Origin: Paramoeba atlantica
Taxonomy: Eukaryota; Discosea
Length of the DNA stretch: 64,000 bases
Reading direction: 5' to 3'
NCBI GenBank assembly: GCA_977017575.1
Contig: CDRNVI010000026.1
Location: 372,001 to 436,000, forward strand
The notes beneath the pieces were generated by a model. That model had not been told where the DNA came from. It did no database searches and was given only the letters and a program-made list of their open reading frames with translations. Within the stretch, counting starts at the first letter, position 1. Every line of letters starts with the position of its first letter. Shown here piece after piece: positions 9,846-19,638 of the stretch. The position numbers were made by a program, and so were the translations under genes.

Positions 9846-11473
9846 CTGAGGGAGTTGCTATGCCCTGTCCATGGTATCGTGTTCAGGGGAACAGCAATCC
9901 CCCATTATCTCGGCGTAGTAAACACGCCTTGGCTTGCCTGGCACCACGATTGCCGAAAAAAAAAATTCGGTTCATTTCGCAGCCCAGTTGCTTCCCACTT
10001 AAGGGGCCCGCTCCCACAACCGAGTGATCTCCCCGGCAGCACGGTTTTACCCATGCGTCGAGAAGGCTGGGGTGTGAGACCAGGGTGCATTAGTAGAAAA
10101 TTTTCGGAAGAAGAAATACGGAGATTTTACTGCATAATGGCGTAGAAAACTTTGAGTGCAATAGAACAAAGGGTTGGCGTAAACCTTTGGTTAACGTTTT
10201 TTCTTTTGGGGGGATTTACTTTCTTTGCCATTCCTCATGCTATCAACTCATAAATTTTACCAATTACTCTAGATTCGTATATTTGTTTCCTCCAGTTACG
10301 CTTTCCATAATTCTTACATAGGGTCTACATGTACATCGCCAGCTCTTAGAGCTGAGTTCAGGAGTGCTTCTTTTCTGTCATATTTATGCTCTTCTCGAGT
10401 CAACCCGTCCGCTGGGTTTTCTTTAGATTTAATATGGAAAATTCGAAAAGAATGTCCATGTTTCCCTATCTGTTCATCCATTTCCGTGATCTCATTACAC
10501 ATCGATCTCGTAACTGATGTACGCCCCGATTCTGATGGTATTTCACTCTGGTGAAACCAGTGTCACATATCAGCGGATAAAAAGTTTACGTTGGGGAAAT
10601 TCTCTATTACATGGATAATTTCAGCGATAGCTGGAAAATTCAAGCAAGGAGGGCGATTGCACATCTCATTTGGTGGTGTTCCATCCGCAATACTTCTTGA
10701 CAATTCCTCCGCTTTTGGTACCTCAAAGTAACGTAAATATAAACGTGATGATGATGATCGAGAGTCGTGTGCCACACGTAGCACCCCGCATTCCACGAGT
10801 TCTAATAAATGTTGTAACCAAACCCCGGAGGATAGTTTCCTTATTTTCCCGTGAAAAGGGGGACAATTTATCTATTCAATAAAATTTTGGGTACTTTTCA
10901 ATGCCGTGCAACATTTGATACCCCATGGTAAACCATGTTTTAGGTGTGTTGATGTAAAGAAACCAAGTTGTTCCTTCAGTATTTATGATGAATCTTCGTT
11001 AACAAAGAATTCGGGTATAAATGCATCAAGCAAAGCAACCGTTGCTTTTTTTTCTAGTTCTCTTTTTTTTACTCCACCGAATAAGCACTAACGCGTTCAC
11101 TATCGTCGGTCTGAATTTCTGATTCAATATTCCTACCAGGCGAGATATCCTGAAAAGCCGTATTCCGAGCGTCAACCCGAGACGTCCGGTGTGTGCCTCG
11201 ATACTTCCATATGGGAGGATCTATAACGCACGAACAATACTCCCCCCCCCCCTTTGTTTTCTCTCCCCCGAACACTCCATATTTTTCAACTTCAAATCTT
11301 CTTAGGGGGGAGGACTCCCGTTAACATGCCTCAAGTGAGGATTAAGGAACTATTTCTTTTTTTTCGGCAATCGTAGTGCCAGGCAAGCCAAGGCGTGTTT
11401 ACTACGCCGAGATAATGGGGAGTTGCTGTTCCCCTGAACATGATACCATGGACAGGGCATAGCAACTCCCTCA
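9846..11473 (-). mobile_element. Broken retroelement with inverted terminal repeats (DIRS/tyrosine-recombinase type?)
   Basis: A 1.6-kb element bounded by ~117-bp inverted repeats (9846-9963 and 11357-11473) that differ at only a few bases. On the minus strand it holds a reverse-transcriptase-like fragment at about 10563-10796 (YFEVPKAEE, then IADGTPPNE, LSADM) and downstream a piece at about 10314-10502 with HIKSKENPADGLTR, typical of the end of a retroelement RNase H domain. Inverted rather than direct terminal repeats point to DIRS-like elements, a group that includes VIPER of trypanosomes. It is far shorter than an intact element and is a broken fossil. The near-identity of the ends suggests it is not very old. 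Confidence 0.5.
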
Positions 11474-12576
11474 TTATCACTCCTTCGTAAGCACCATGTT
11501 ACCGGGACCAAGCCCTAGGTGCCAGGCATGCCATAGCACGTCACAACTTCCCACCCTCTCCCTTCTGTTTTTATTCTGTTTTCACTTCATTAAAAAAACA
11601 TGCTGGAGAGGAGGATGTATAGCGCAAATGGAACGGCAAGTGTGCCCCGAAGGACACGGAGCCCATGGGCCTCCCAGCACGAATGCTGGGGCGGTGGTAC
11701 CCCGAAGGGTACGGAGCCCATGGGCCTCGTTACAGAGGATGTATAAATGCAACGGCAAGTGTGCCCCGAAGGACACGGAGCCCATGGGCCTCCCAGCACG
11801 AATGCTGGGGCGGCGGTACCCCGAAGGGTACGGAGCCCATGGGCCTCGTCACAGAGGATGTATAAATGCAACGGCAAGTGTGCCCCGAAGGACACGGAGC
11901 CCATGGGCCTCCCAGCACGAATGCTGGGGCGGTGGTACCCCGAAGGGTACGGAGCCCATGGGCCTCGTTACAGAGGATGTATAAATGCAACGGCAAGTGT
12001 GCCCCGAAGGACACGGAGCCCATGGGCCTCCCAGCACGAATGCTGGGGCGGTGGTACCCCGAAGGGTACGGAGCCCATGGGCCTCGTCACAGAGGATGTA
12101 TAAATGCAACGGCAAGTGTGCCCCGAAGGACACGGAGCCCATGGGCCTCCCAGCACGAATGCTGGGGCGGTGGTACCCCGAAGGGTACGGAGCCCATGGG
12201 CCTCGTTACAGAGGATGTATAAATGCAATGGCAAGTGTGCCCCGAAGGACACGGAGCCCATGGGCCTCCCTGCACGAATGCTGGGGCGGTGGTACCCCGA
12301 AGGGTACGGAGCCCATGGGCCTCGTTACAGAGGATGAAGTACTGCCAGGCCGGGACCAAGCGAATTGATGTGTGACATTTTCAGGCGTGTAAGATTGTTT
12401 AGTTAAATGGAGCTAAATGTAGTAGTTATACTGGACACTAGAAACAAGTAATTCAATTATATTTAGTTTATAATCGTGCTATAGATGTATTGAAATCTTC
12501 ACCCTCACACTCCGCCGAATATGGCGGTGCCGGGCTTGGGACCGGTAACAAGCGTGTTTACGAAGGAGTGATAATG
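11472..12576. repeat. Imperfect inverted repeats enclosing the tandem array
   Basis: The segment 11472-11526 (starting ATTATCACTCCTTCGTAA) is the imperfect reverse complement of 12522-12576, with about 45 of 55 positions agreeing by eye. The left arm begins exactly where the right terminal repeat of the neighbouring retroelement ends. A partial third copy of the arm (GCCGGGACCAAGC-like) lies at 12345-12360, at the end of the array. The structure could be a non-autonomous element that carries the tandem repeats as cargo. Confidence 0.55.
11611..12336. repeat. Tandem array of six 119-bp units
   Basis: Units begin at 11611, 11735, 11854, 11973, 12092 and 12211 with GAGGATGTATA; the first is 124 bp and the others 119 bp. 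A few bases of a seventh unit follow at 12330. Copies differ by only a few substitutions. Within each unit are two related halves, each ending in the palindrome-rich CGGAGCCCATGGGCCTC. Each unit also has three small hairpins capped by CGAA: GTGCCC/GGACAC with one mismatch, CCCAGCA/TGCTGGG, and GTACCC/GGGTAC. As 119 is not a multiple of three, the reading frame changes at each unit. Together with the conserved pairing, this argues against a protein. Confidence 0.9.
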
Positions 12577-12706
12577 TATATTTCATAAAAAGTGTATGAT
12601 TTTGTTTTTACCGATCAAAATTAGCGTTCTAAACGGAATTACATATGTAGATGGCAAGAAGTATGACATACCAGAAAGATAGCACGCGACACCTTTAGTT
12701 CTTTTC

Positions 12707-14761
12707 ATGTACCGCGCGTTTTCCATTACTCACAAGTCCTGGTCTTCCTCCTGCGGGACGACTTCCTCACATGCGTCCAGTCGATACCACCTCACGGGTA
12801 TGGCACAGCCCTTAGCCAAAATTCTACACGCCAAAGCTACCCTTCATCGTGAAAGGATTCAAAAACTACGAAAGGAGAAGGGCAATGAGAGTCTGGGACC
12901 CATCACAGTTGACTCGTTGTATAATGGCGCACGTGGGCTCACGTGTCTTCCCCATGAGCCTTCGACGTTGGACCCTCTGGAGGGCATTCGCTACCGTGGT
13001 ATGAGCCTTGCGGCGTGCCGAAACAAACTGCTAGATTGCTCCGAGATTGGCACCGAGCCGCGGCCGGAGGCGTTGTTCTGGCTCCTGCTCACAGGAGAAC
13101 TCCCCCATGCGGATGAGCTGCGTGAGCTCTCTGCGGATCTCCACAGGCGAAGCACCGAAAGTACCACACTACCCTCGGTGCTGTCCTTTCTCGAGACCCT
13201 CCCTCGCTCCATGCCCCCGATCACACAACTCACCATCGCACTGCTCGCGCTCCAACCCCACTCCTTACTCGCGCTCGCCCAAACGGAGGGCAAAGCCACC
13301 AAACGAAACACCCCCGATTTCATGCTCGAGGACGCCCTTAACTGTGTGGCCTGGGTCCCCGTCCTGGCCGCCGCGATCTACCGCAGGCACTGTGCTCCTG
13401 TGGATTCCAACGACACCCTCCCCCCTTCCGAACCAACCCACAACATCTCCTCAACAGAATCTCCCCTCTTCGAGACCACACCCTATTCTATTTCAAACCG
13501 TGAAACTCATGAGGGGGAAACCCATGAGGGTAACAACAATAACCATACGAACAACGCTCATCCTCTAAACCCCTTCCCCCCCTTATCCCACCCACGACCT
13601 CAAAATCCTCAAGACCACAACTCTCTTCACCTTCACGACAACACCTTGGAGAGCTCACAAAACACACGACCCACGAGTCGTGCTCCAAATTCAAAGTCGG
13701 CTCTCTCCTCCGATCCCTCTTTGGGGTCTTCTTGTGAGTCTTCTGGTGAGTCTTCTGGTGAGTCTTGTGAGTCTTCCGAGGCTCTGGGCTCGGACTGGAC
13801 CGCGGCCTTTGCCCGTGGACTCTCTCTCCACGGTTCTGGGGCCCACGACCTGCTCCGGCTCTTCCTCTTCGTCCACGCCTGCCACGACGGGGGGAGTCTC
13901 TCCACCCATGTGGCCTCGATGGTCGGGGGGGCGCGGGGGGATGTGTTTCTGTGTCTCTCCAGCGCCTGTGCCGCCCTGGGCGCCCCCGGGCACGGGGGGA
14001 ACATGGCGCAGGGGCTGGAGTTTTTACACGCCCTGCAGTGTACGTTGCGGAGGAAGAATAGAGGGGTTGGAGGGGGAGGTTTAGAGGTTGGGGGATTTGC
14101 CCCGCATTCGGCTACGAAGGGGGTAAATGCCTCCATCTCTTCTTCCTCCTCTTCTTCCCCTCTTTCTTTTTGTTCCTCTTCTTCCTCTTCTTCTTCTGTT
14201 TCCGGGGACGAGGGTCTCCGTTCGATTCTCTCCGAACTCACGTGGGAGTATTACCACAACGGAGCGGACCACATCCCCGGCTACGGTCATGCGGTGCTTC
14301 GAGGCCCCGATCCGCGATACGATCTGCTCTATCGCTTCGCCTCGCAGCACTGTGGGGGTAACCCCTACTTTCGCATTCTCCAGCAGATCCACCCGATCAT
14401 GCCGGAGGTGTTAGCGCGGCATGGGCGCGGGGGTAATCCGCATGCAACATCGGATGCCATCTCGGGGCTGTTGTTGGCCCATTACGGGATGAGGGGAAGG
14501 CAGTCGTTGTCTTCTTCATCTTTTTCTTCATCTTCTTCTTTTATTCACTTCTTTCCCGTGCTGTTGGCCGTAAGCCGACAGCTCGGGATTGTGAGTGGGT
14601 TGGTTTGGGACCGCATGGGTCGACGCCCGGTGGAACGGCCGCGGTCGGTGTCGGTGGGGGAGCTGGGGCGGCGGTTTCAAATCACAGAGAGGGGGGAGGG
14701 GAAAATGGGGCAGAGGGGGAAAATGGGGGAGAAAGGGGAGAGGAGGGAGAAAGAGGGGTAG
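12707..14761 (+). CDS. CS: Citrate synthase with low-complexity insertions
   Basis: A 684-residue citrate synthase, the enzyme that condenses oxaloacetate with acetyl-CoA in the mitochondrion; about 430-470 residues is usual. The N-terminus is Ser/Thr/Arg-rich and fits a mitochondrial presequence. Conserved blocks: EGIRYRGMSL, ALFWLLLTGELP, HACHDGGS (first catalytic His, ~392), GAPGHGGN (second His, ~428), IPGYGHAVLRGPDPRY (~525), SDAISGLLLAHYGM (catalytic Asp, ~581) and DRMGRRPVERPRS. The family's GPLHG loop reads GAPGHG. Three insertions interrupt the fold: ~130 residues rich in Ser, Thr, Asn and His (~230-360), a Gly/Ser run (~447-505) and a short Ser run (~600-610). A Lys/Glu/Gly-rich tail follows. 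All are in frame, so no intron is required. Confidence 0.9.
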   Translation: MYRAFSITHKSWSSSCGTTSSHASSRYHLTGMAQPLAKILHAKATLHRERIQKLRKEKGNESLGPITVDSLYNGARGLTCLPHEPSTLDPLEGIRYRGMSLAACRNKLLDCSEIGTEPRPEALFWLLLTGELPHADELRELSADLHRRSTESTTLPSVLSFLETLPRSMPPITQLTIALLALQPHSLLALAQTEGKATKRNTPDFMLEDALNCVAWVPVLAAAIYRRHCAPVDSNDTLPPSEPTHNISSTESPLFETTPYSISNRETHEGETHEGNNNNHTNNAHPLNPFPPLSHPRPQNPQDHNSLHLHDNTLESSQNTRPTSRAPNSKSALSSDPSLGSSCESSGESSGESCESSEALGSDWTAAFARGLSLHGSGAHDLLRLFLFVHACHDGGSLSTHVASMVGGARGDVFLCLSSACAALGAPGHGGNMAQGLEFLHALQCTLRRKNRGVGGGGLEVGGFAPHSATKGVNASISSSSSSSPLSFCSSSSSSSSVSGDEGLRSILSELTWEYYHNGADHIPGYGHAVLRGPDPRYDLLYRFASQHCGGNPYFRILQQIHPIMPEVLARHGRGGNPHATSDAISGLLLAHYGMRGRQSLSSSSFSSSSSFIHFFPVLLAVSRQLGIVSGLVWDRMGRRPVERPRSVSVGELGRRFQITERGEGKMGQRGKMGEKGERREKEG

Positions 14762-15231
14762 GGGTAGGTGGGGGTGAGGTGGGAAAAGGGAGTTGTAGCA
14801 GGATAGAGGGGGGGGAAGTAGATTGTTGGTTACGAGTAGAAGATGCAATAGAGGACAAGTGTTTGCATCGCTACAGGGGTCATTATAAATTTGTAGTTGG
14901 GTGGGGACGTTTAGACAAACTTATGGATAATGATAGGTTTTTGAATTCACTTGTTTTTGTTATGATTTCTTGTCCAGATCCCTAGTAGTAGTATTAGGAG
15001 TTGAGTTTGTTGTATTTTTTACATGATTTTTACTGTTTTTCAATGCAGCAGGATATTTAGACAGATCCCCATTGAATTTTTAGTCTTTTTAGATATCACT
15101 TTGTTTTCCTGAAAAATTATTATAGCGTTGGTTTTTTTGAAAATCTATTTAACCATTCTTTTCGCTAATAAACTTCACAATAAAAAATGAATAGTTTGAA
15201 TCCATTTCCTTAACAAGCTTATTCTCTTACT
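14762..15231. other. Intergenic region, no gene seen
   Basis: The first ~100 bases are G-rich and continue the composition of the citrate synthase tail; the rest is AT-rich with T-runs before RPS23. No repeat or RNA gene was recognised. Confidence 0.5.
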
Positions 15232-15663
15232 ATGACGAAAGCACACGGAATTAACGCGGGACGTAAACTTGTTCGTCTGCGCCGTGAGAATCGCTGGGCC
15301 GACAAGAAATACAAAAAGCGTCACTTGGGCACCGCATTGAAAGCTAATCCCTTCGGAGGGTCCAGTCACGCCAAAGGGATTGTCCTGGAAAAAATTGGTG
15401 TTGAAGCCAAGCAGCCCAACTCTGCCATCCGAAAGTGTGTACGAGTCCAACTGATCAAAAACGGAAAGCGTATTATCGCGTTCTGTCCCCGCGATGGATC
15501 GCTGCACTTTATGGAAGAAAATGACCAGGTCCTCGTCGCGGGTCTCGGACGTAGTGGTCACGCTGTCGGAGATATTCCCGGGGTTCGATTCAAGGTTGTG
15601 AAGGTAAGTTCCGTGGGGCTCTACTCTCTCTTCCGTGGCAAACGTGAGAAGCCACATCACTAA
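15232..15663 (+). CDS. RPS23: 40S ribosomal protein S23 (uS12)
   Basis: A 143-residue protein, exactly the usual eukaryotic length, matching RPS23 almost throughout: [53 protein letters not shown] and [12 protein letters not shown]. It belongs to the decoding centre of the small ribosomal subunit; the PNSA loop holds the proline hydroxylated in other eukaryotes. It has no intron, although this gene is often intron-bearing elsewhere. It ends in TAA. It lies between citrate synthase and MBF1, all on one strand. Confidence 0.97.
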   Translation: MTKAHGINAGRKLVRLRRENRWADKKYKKRHLGTALKANPFGGSSHAKGIVLEKIGVEAKQPNSAIRKCVRVQLIKNGKRIIAFCPRDGSLHFMEENDQVLVAGLGRSGHAVGDIPGVRFKVVKVSSVGLYSLFRGKREKPHH

Positions 15664-15839
15664 ACAGAGGACTTTCCTGTAAGAATAAAGACGAAGAAAG
15701 TTTTGAGAATGGTAGTTTATACATAAAGTTAAGCGTAAAGTCATTCAAATCGCGTTATTAGTTCATCCGGAGAGTAACAACATCCACGCAAACATTTTTT
15801 AATCTCGACTCCTATTTTTACCATTTTATTTTACCCTTT

Positions 15840-15879
15840 TATCCCTTTTTTATCCCCTTCTTTTTTTCTTTTTCCTTAG
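15840..15879 (+). promoter_or_regulatory. Polypyrimidine tract and AG acceptor upstream of MBF1
   Basis: About 35 bases of almost pure T and C end in TTAG at 15876-15879, 59 bases before the MBF1 ATG. In kinetoplastids and diplonemids such a tract plus the next AG directs spliced-leader addition to each mRNA. A second C/T-rich stretch follows before the ATG. The site is predicted from sequence pattern only. Confidence 0.5.
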
Positions 15880-15938
15880 CTTTTTCCATCCCCCTTTATC
15901 TCTCCCCCCCCTAAAAAAAAATATTAAATAAACCAACC

Positions 15939-16409
15939 ATGCCCCGCCCCAAACCCTCCGCGGGTTTCTCCCACCAAGACTGGGCCCCCCAAGCCGCCCA
16001 CCCCGCCGCCGCGGCCTCCGCGGTGCACAAAACCCACAACCCCGCGGAGATTGCCAGAGCCCAGCAAGCCAACCAACCCGTCACCGTGACCACGCGGCAC
16101 GATGCCGGGCACAACCGGCAGCACGGCGCCTCCGAGCACTTACATATGAAAAAGATCGAAAACGAGGAGGACGCCTATGTGCACAAAACCGTGGACCGCT
16201 CCCTCGCGGTGAACCTGCGACGGGCCCGGGCGAAGAGGGAGCTGACCCAGGCCCAGCTCGCGCACGCGATGAACGAGAAAGCCGCGGTGATCCAGAGCTA
16301 CGAAAGCGGCAACGCGATCCCGAATGGGTCGCTGATTGCGAAAATGGAGAAGGCGCTGGGGCTGAGGCTGCGGGGGCCACAGGCGTTGGAACCGCTGGGG
16401 AAGAAATAG
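15939..16409 (+). CDS. MBF1: Multiprotein bridging factor 1 (MBF1)
   Basis: A 156-residue protein with the family's two parts. The N-terminal half has HQDWAPQ and KTHNPAEIARAQQ-type sequence, and the C-terminal half is a cro/C1-type helix-turn-helix (LAVNLRRARAKRELTQAQLA, then VIQSYESGNAIPN). MBF1 is a transcriptional coactivator in animals and yeast. It also acts at collided ribosomes to prevent frameshifting, which may be the more relevant role in an organism with little promoter control. The gene is GC-rich compared with the surrounding spacers. Ends in TAG. Confidence 0.93.
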   Translation: MPRPKPSAGFSHQDWAPQAAHPAAAASAVHKTHNPAEIARAQQANQPVTVTTRHDAGHNRQHGASEHLHMKKIENEEDAYVHKTVDRSLAVNLRRARAKRELTQAQLAHAMNEKAAVIQSYESGNAIPNGSLIAKMEKALGLRLRGPQALEPLGKK

Positions 16410-16479
16410 AGACAGGGGAGGGGGTGAAAAGGGTGTGAATAGAGGAAGATATTATAGACATAATATAGATACCCTATAG

Positions 16480-16503
16480 AAAACCCTATAGATATAGGGT
16501 TTT
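16480..16503. repeat. Perfect 24-bp palindrome downstream of MBF1
   Basis: AAAACCCTATA, loop GA, TATAGGGTTTT forms an 11-bp stem in the 3' flank of MBF1, and a further ACCCTATA copy lies just upstream at 16471. It could fold in the 3' UTR. No function can be read from it. The rest of 16410-16824 shows no gene. Confidence 0.6.
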
Positions 16504-16824
16504 GCTACAGGAAATGTGAAGAAGTGAGATCAAAATGAAATTTGCTGTTTTTGGGAATTCGGTGTCGCTTTGCAGCCCTCCGTTGTTGTACAGACTGACG
16601 CTGATGGCCCATGGTCCATATTAAATAATTTTAGCCCTTACATATCGTTTCCTTTTTATCTGCTTTATTCAGCAGTATTTTCGTTTGGTGACTCCTTTAA
16701 AAGAAGTTTGTTTTTTGAAGGTTGTGGAAATGGCTACGGCGCTGCTAGGATGGGCTGAAGTTGATTCTTATGCAAACAAGATTATATCTTTTTCGACCAC
16801 ACATTACTACTGCTTTATGATAGT

Positions 16825-17494
16825 ATGTTTACGTTACATTTTATGTCCTGCCTGAATTTTCATACCGCTGACTCGTCCTCTCGATCAGCAAAGGTGCGAG
16901 GTGCTGTTTTACCGCAAGAATTCACGCTGTCACAATTGGTGAGTATTCTTTCCTACAACTCCTAAGCGTCCTGGACGAATGACACTCCTGCATGTGAATA
17001 GTCGTACGTCCAGTGTAACACTGAACAGAAAGTAGTTCGACTATTTGTGAGATTCTCGGGCCTATGGTTTTGATTGTCCCACACTAGAAGAGGAAGATTA
17101 TCCCACACTAGAAGGCGAATTGTTGTGGAAATACTTGTCGCCTACGTTGTTATACTTTGGTGCTTCGTCGCAGTCCTTGAGCGGGCTTGTGGATCTCTCA
17201 ATTTTACCTCCCGATCTTAAAAAAATCAATATCAGTATGAATCAGTGTAGTGGATCATTGGATTTGACGTGCTTGCCCTCTACTCTTCAAGCTATGTACC
17301 TCGATAAAAACAGATTCAAAGGTGAAATTGATCTGACATGTCTTCCACCATCGATCCGCGAAATCTACTTGGGCGAAACTGAGCTATGTGGGGAACCGGA
17401 TGTCACGAAGCTGCCCGAAGGGTTACAGGTACTGGACCTCTCTTTCAACAAGTTTGGTTGGCGTGGGGATATACCTGCTCTAGTAAGAATCTAG
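16825..17494 (+). pseudogene. LRR pseudogene 4, type B
   Basis: A decayed copy of the LRR gene at 7512. From an ATG at 16825 the cap can be followed (SRSAKVRGAVLPQEF), but a TAA at 16963-16965 ends the frame after 46 codons. Further on, the tryptophan codon of the C.W.YV.C cap has become TAG. A frame change follows near a 17-bp tandem duplication (TCCCACACTAGAAG repeated at ~17075 and 17100). The C-terminal five LRR units remain open from 17120 to 17494 and keep normal LRR spacing. It lies 9 kb from its intact relative, across citrate synthase, RPS23 and MBF1. Confidence 0.82.
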
Positions 17495-18540
17495 ATTAAG
17501 ATGCGTCAACAACTGTTTGCCATGCATGATTAATGCACTTTACTTTTTGTGATTTTCTTTTCGAAGAAATAAATTGATTAGGTTTTCCTAAGAACATCGT
17601 TTACCATATACGTTATGCGCCACACTCCTACATGGAGAACCCCCAGAGAGTCACTTGTAGCAGGAAAAAAGTACGCCCAGCACTATGACCTGATGATGGT
17701 TAGGATCAGGCTTGGGAGAAATCTCTAGTGACACAGATCACTACGAATAAATGAATGGCGTAGATTAAATTTGGTTTGTAACTCGACGCAGATGAACTTC
17801 CAACTTAAACGGTTTAAATACTTCTATTCATGCATTCTTTTGGTCATTGTTATTCCTTAACCACGTGACGGGCTGCAGCTGTTTCGCCCAAGATCGGGAT
17901 CGCGGTTTCTATTTTATAGTCCCCATCTTTCGGAGCTACCTTAGTTTAACTAAGTTACTGTCCCGCTGCTCAATCTTTTTACTCTTTGCATTAATGGTTC
18001 TCCGAGGTTGGAGCCGATTGCACTGGACAAAATTCCGCTGAGGAGGAATATATCGTGACCCAAAGCGCTTGTCGTTGTTTTGATGTGCCGAATAGGTCGA
18101 ATTATGTCCACCAAACATTCGGAAATTTCCCGAGCCTCTTCCTCTTTGGGCGTTGTGCTTTCTCGCTTTCGCCATTTCGACTGAATGGCCGCACTCGGAA
18201 CACTCACTTGGGTGGCTGTTGGGACGAGACACACGCTTTCTCGGCATGCTTCCAGGCACGGCGCTTTGGAGGCAGCTAAATAATTTGCATTATATGCAAG
18301 AAATTGGGCAGCCAGCTCCAGTAAGAAATGGTTAGCAGGCACCTGAGCGGCAAGGGAACGATGATGGGGACGATGAAGCTAACGAGCTCCGACTCCTGCT
18401 TTCCAATTTCGTCAGTACAACACTACGCATGACCATTCTCCTAAAACTAGAATAGAAAAACAAATAAAAGTTTCGCTTGTAACTTTTTTAAAATTTTCAA
18501 GTTATTTTGCGAAAAGGTGACAGATAAATAGGGGCGATGG
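17495..18540. other. Intergenic region, no clear gene
   Basis: The stretch holds overlapping minus-strand open frames at 17936-18342 of uncertain meaning and nothing else I could identify. A degraded mobile element is possible, but no diagnostic motif was found. Confidence 0.4.
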
Positions 18541-18589
18541 TGGATAAAAAAAAATTATTAGAAGCGCTGAAAAGCGACATATAACTAGG

Positions 18590-18775
18590 GGGGTGGGAGT
18601 GACAGGTACTATCCCCCCTATCCTAGCGTTGCCTCGGTACCCCCCTCATTAGCGTTGCTTTTTAGACTGTCTCTTCAAGACCCTCTTGCCGCGAAGCGGC
18701 GATTTTTTTTCTGACCCCCCATCCTAGCGTTGCCTGGTTTTGAGAAAAACCAGAAGAGTAACTAGGGGGGGTACA
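18590..18775. repeat. TAGCGTTGC hairpin repeat, copy 1
   Basis: The motif ATCCTAGCGTTGC occurs twice (about 18621 and 18721) with a related CATTAGCGTTGC between. The second copy is followed by CTGGTTTT-GAGA-AAAACCAG, an 8-bp stem with a GAGA loop, and then AACTAGG, which can pair back to CCTAG...TT. Between the copies lies GCCGC-GAA-GCGGC at about 18691 followed by T8. Related copies occur at 20.7, 39.66 and 62.27 kb. It looks like a short, structured interspersed repeat. Confidence 0.7.
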
Positions 18776-19044
18776 ATACATCATATACGTCAGTCCAAAC
18801 GAGAGAAAACAATCTCCCACAAAAACAATACTGTTTCTGTAAACACGAGCTTACGTTTTGCATGTAGGAATCTCCGTTAGACTTGCGCTTACACAAGGAC
18901 AATACTAGCAGATAGTGGTAGCGAGATAATTTGCGACGCGAAAGATAGATTGCGACGCGAAGCGGTGTAAGATTTTTTTTCCTAATTTTCCTCAAAATTT
19001 GTAACCCTCTTATTTAAAAGTTCCTTTTCCTGAAAAGCGGTGAC

Positions 19045-19120
19045 AATTGAGGGGCTGCGGGTATGATCTCACGTGATCTCGCGTGATCTCGTCGTGGGCC
19101 TCACCCGCAGCCCCTCAATT
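19045..19120. repeat. 18-bp perfect inverted repeat with a repeated GTGATCTC loop
   Basis: AATTGAGGGGCTGCGGGT (19045-19062) and its exact reverse complement (19103-19120) flank a 40-base loop made of three ~10-bp copies of TGATCTCRYG. The right arm resembles the sequence next to the SINE-like repeat at 5.9 kb (CACCCGCGGCCCCTCAA). It could be a small foldback element or a remnant of a larger transposon end. The surrounding 18776-19638 shows no gene. Confidence 0.75.
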
Positions 19121-19638
19121 AAGTAGGAGGGTACAGTATTACTTCTCACAAGTTCAACACAGTTGAAGTATAAAGGGGGAGTCACAGTAATCCGTGCAGT
19201 TCTGAATCTTCGTTTCGAACTGTACGCGGGGGAGCCAGCTGGCCGTCCGCTGGCACGTCTTCGAACGTGGAGAGGGAGCAGTGGCGGCAGTGCACAAAAC
19301 TACTGGGGGTGTACTGGCATCTTTACTCTTACAAAAAGGAGACAAAGAAAATGCTACTTATAGAACTGCGTTCTTTGGTGGGTCGCCCAATACGGTATTC
19401 GGGTGAGGTATTACACCTGACCGATCGGTAAAATATGGCAAGATTAGCTGTTCACTTCCCTCTGAATTGTTATTTTCACGTGTACCAGAAATTCATAGTT
19501 TCGAATTGTGCACAAAAACAAATTTTTTGTTTTCGTTTAATTTTTCTATCTGCATATTATCGTGAGAGCGCCAGTGTTAAAAGGTTAGTAAAAGTTTCCC
19601 TCTGCTTCTCCATGTCTCATCCCCTCTAACCCCTAACC

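Noticed and set aside
11496-12368. Several overlapping ~100-residue open frames on both strands of the tandem array
   Set aside because: The 119-bp period changes the frame at every unit, so the same peptide reappears in all frames; the repeats themselves create the openness.
17936-18342. Two overlapping minus-strand frames, one with a Cys/His-rich stretch, as a retroelement gag
   Set aside because: The spacing does not match a CCHC knuckle and no other retroelement part lies nearby; too weak to call.
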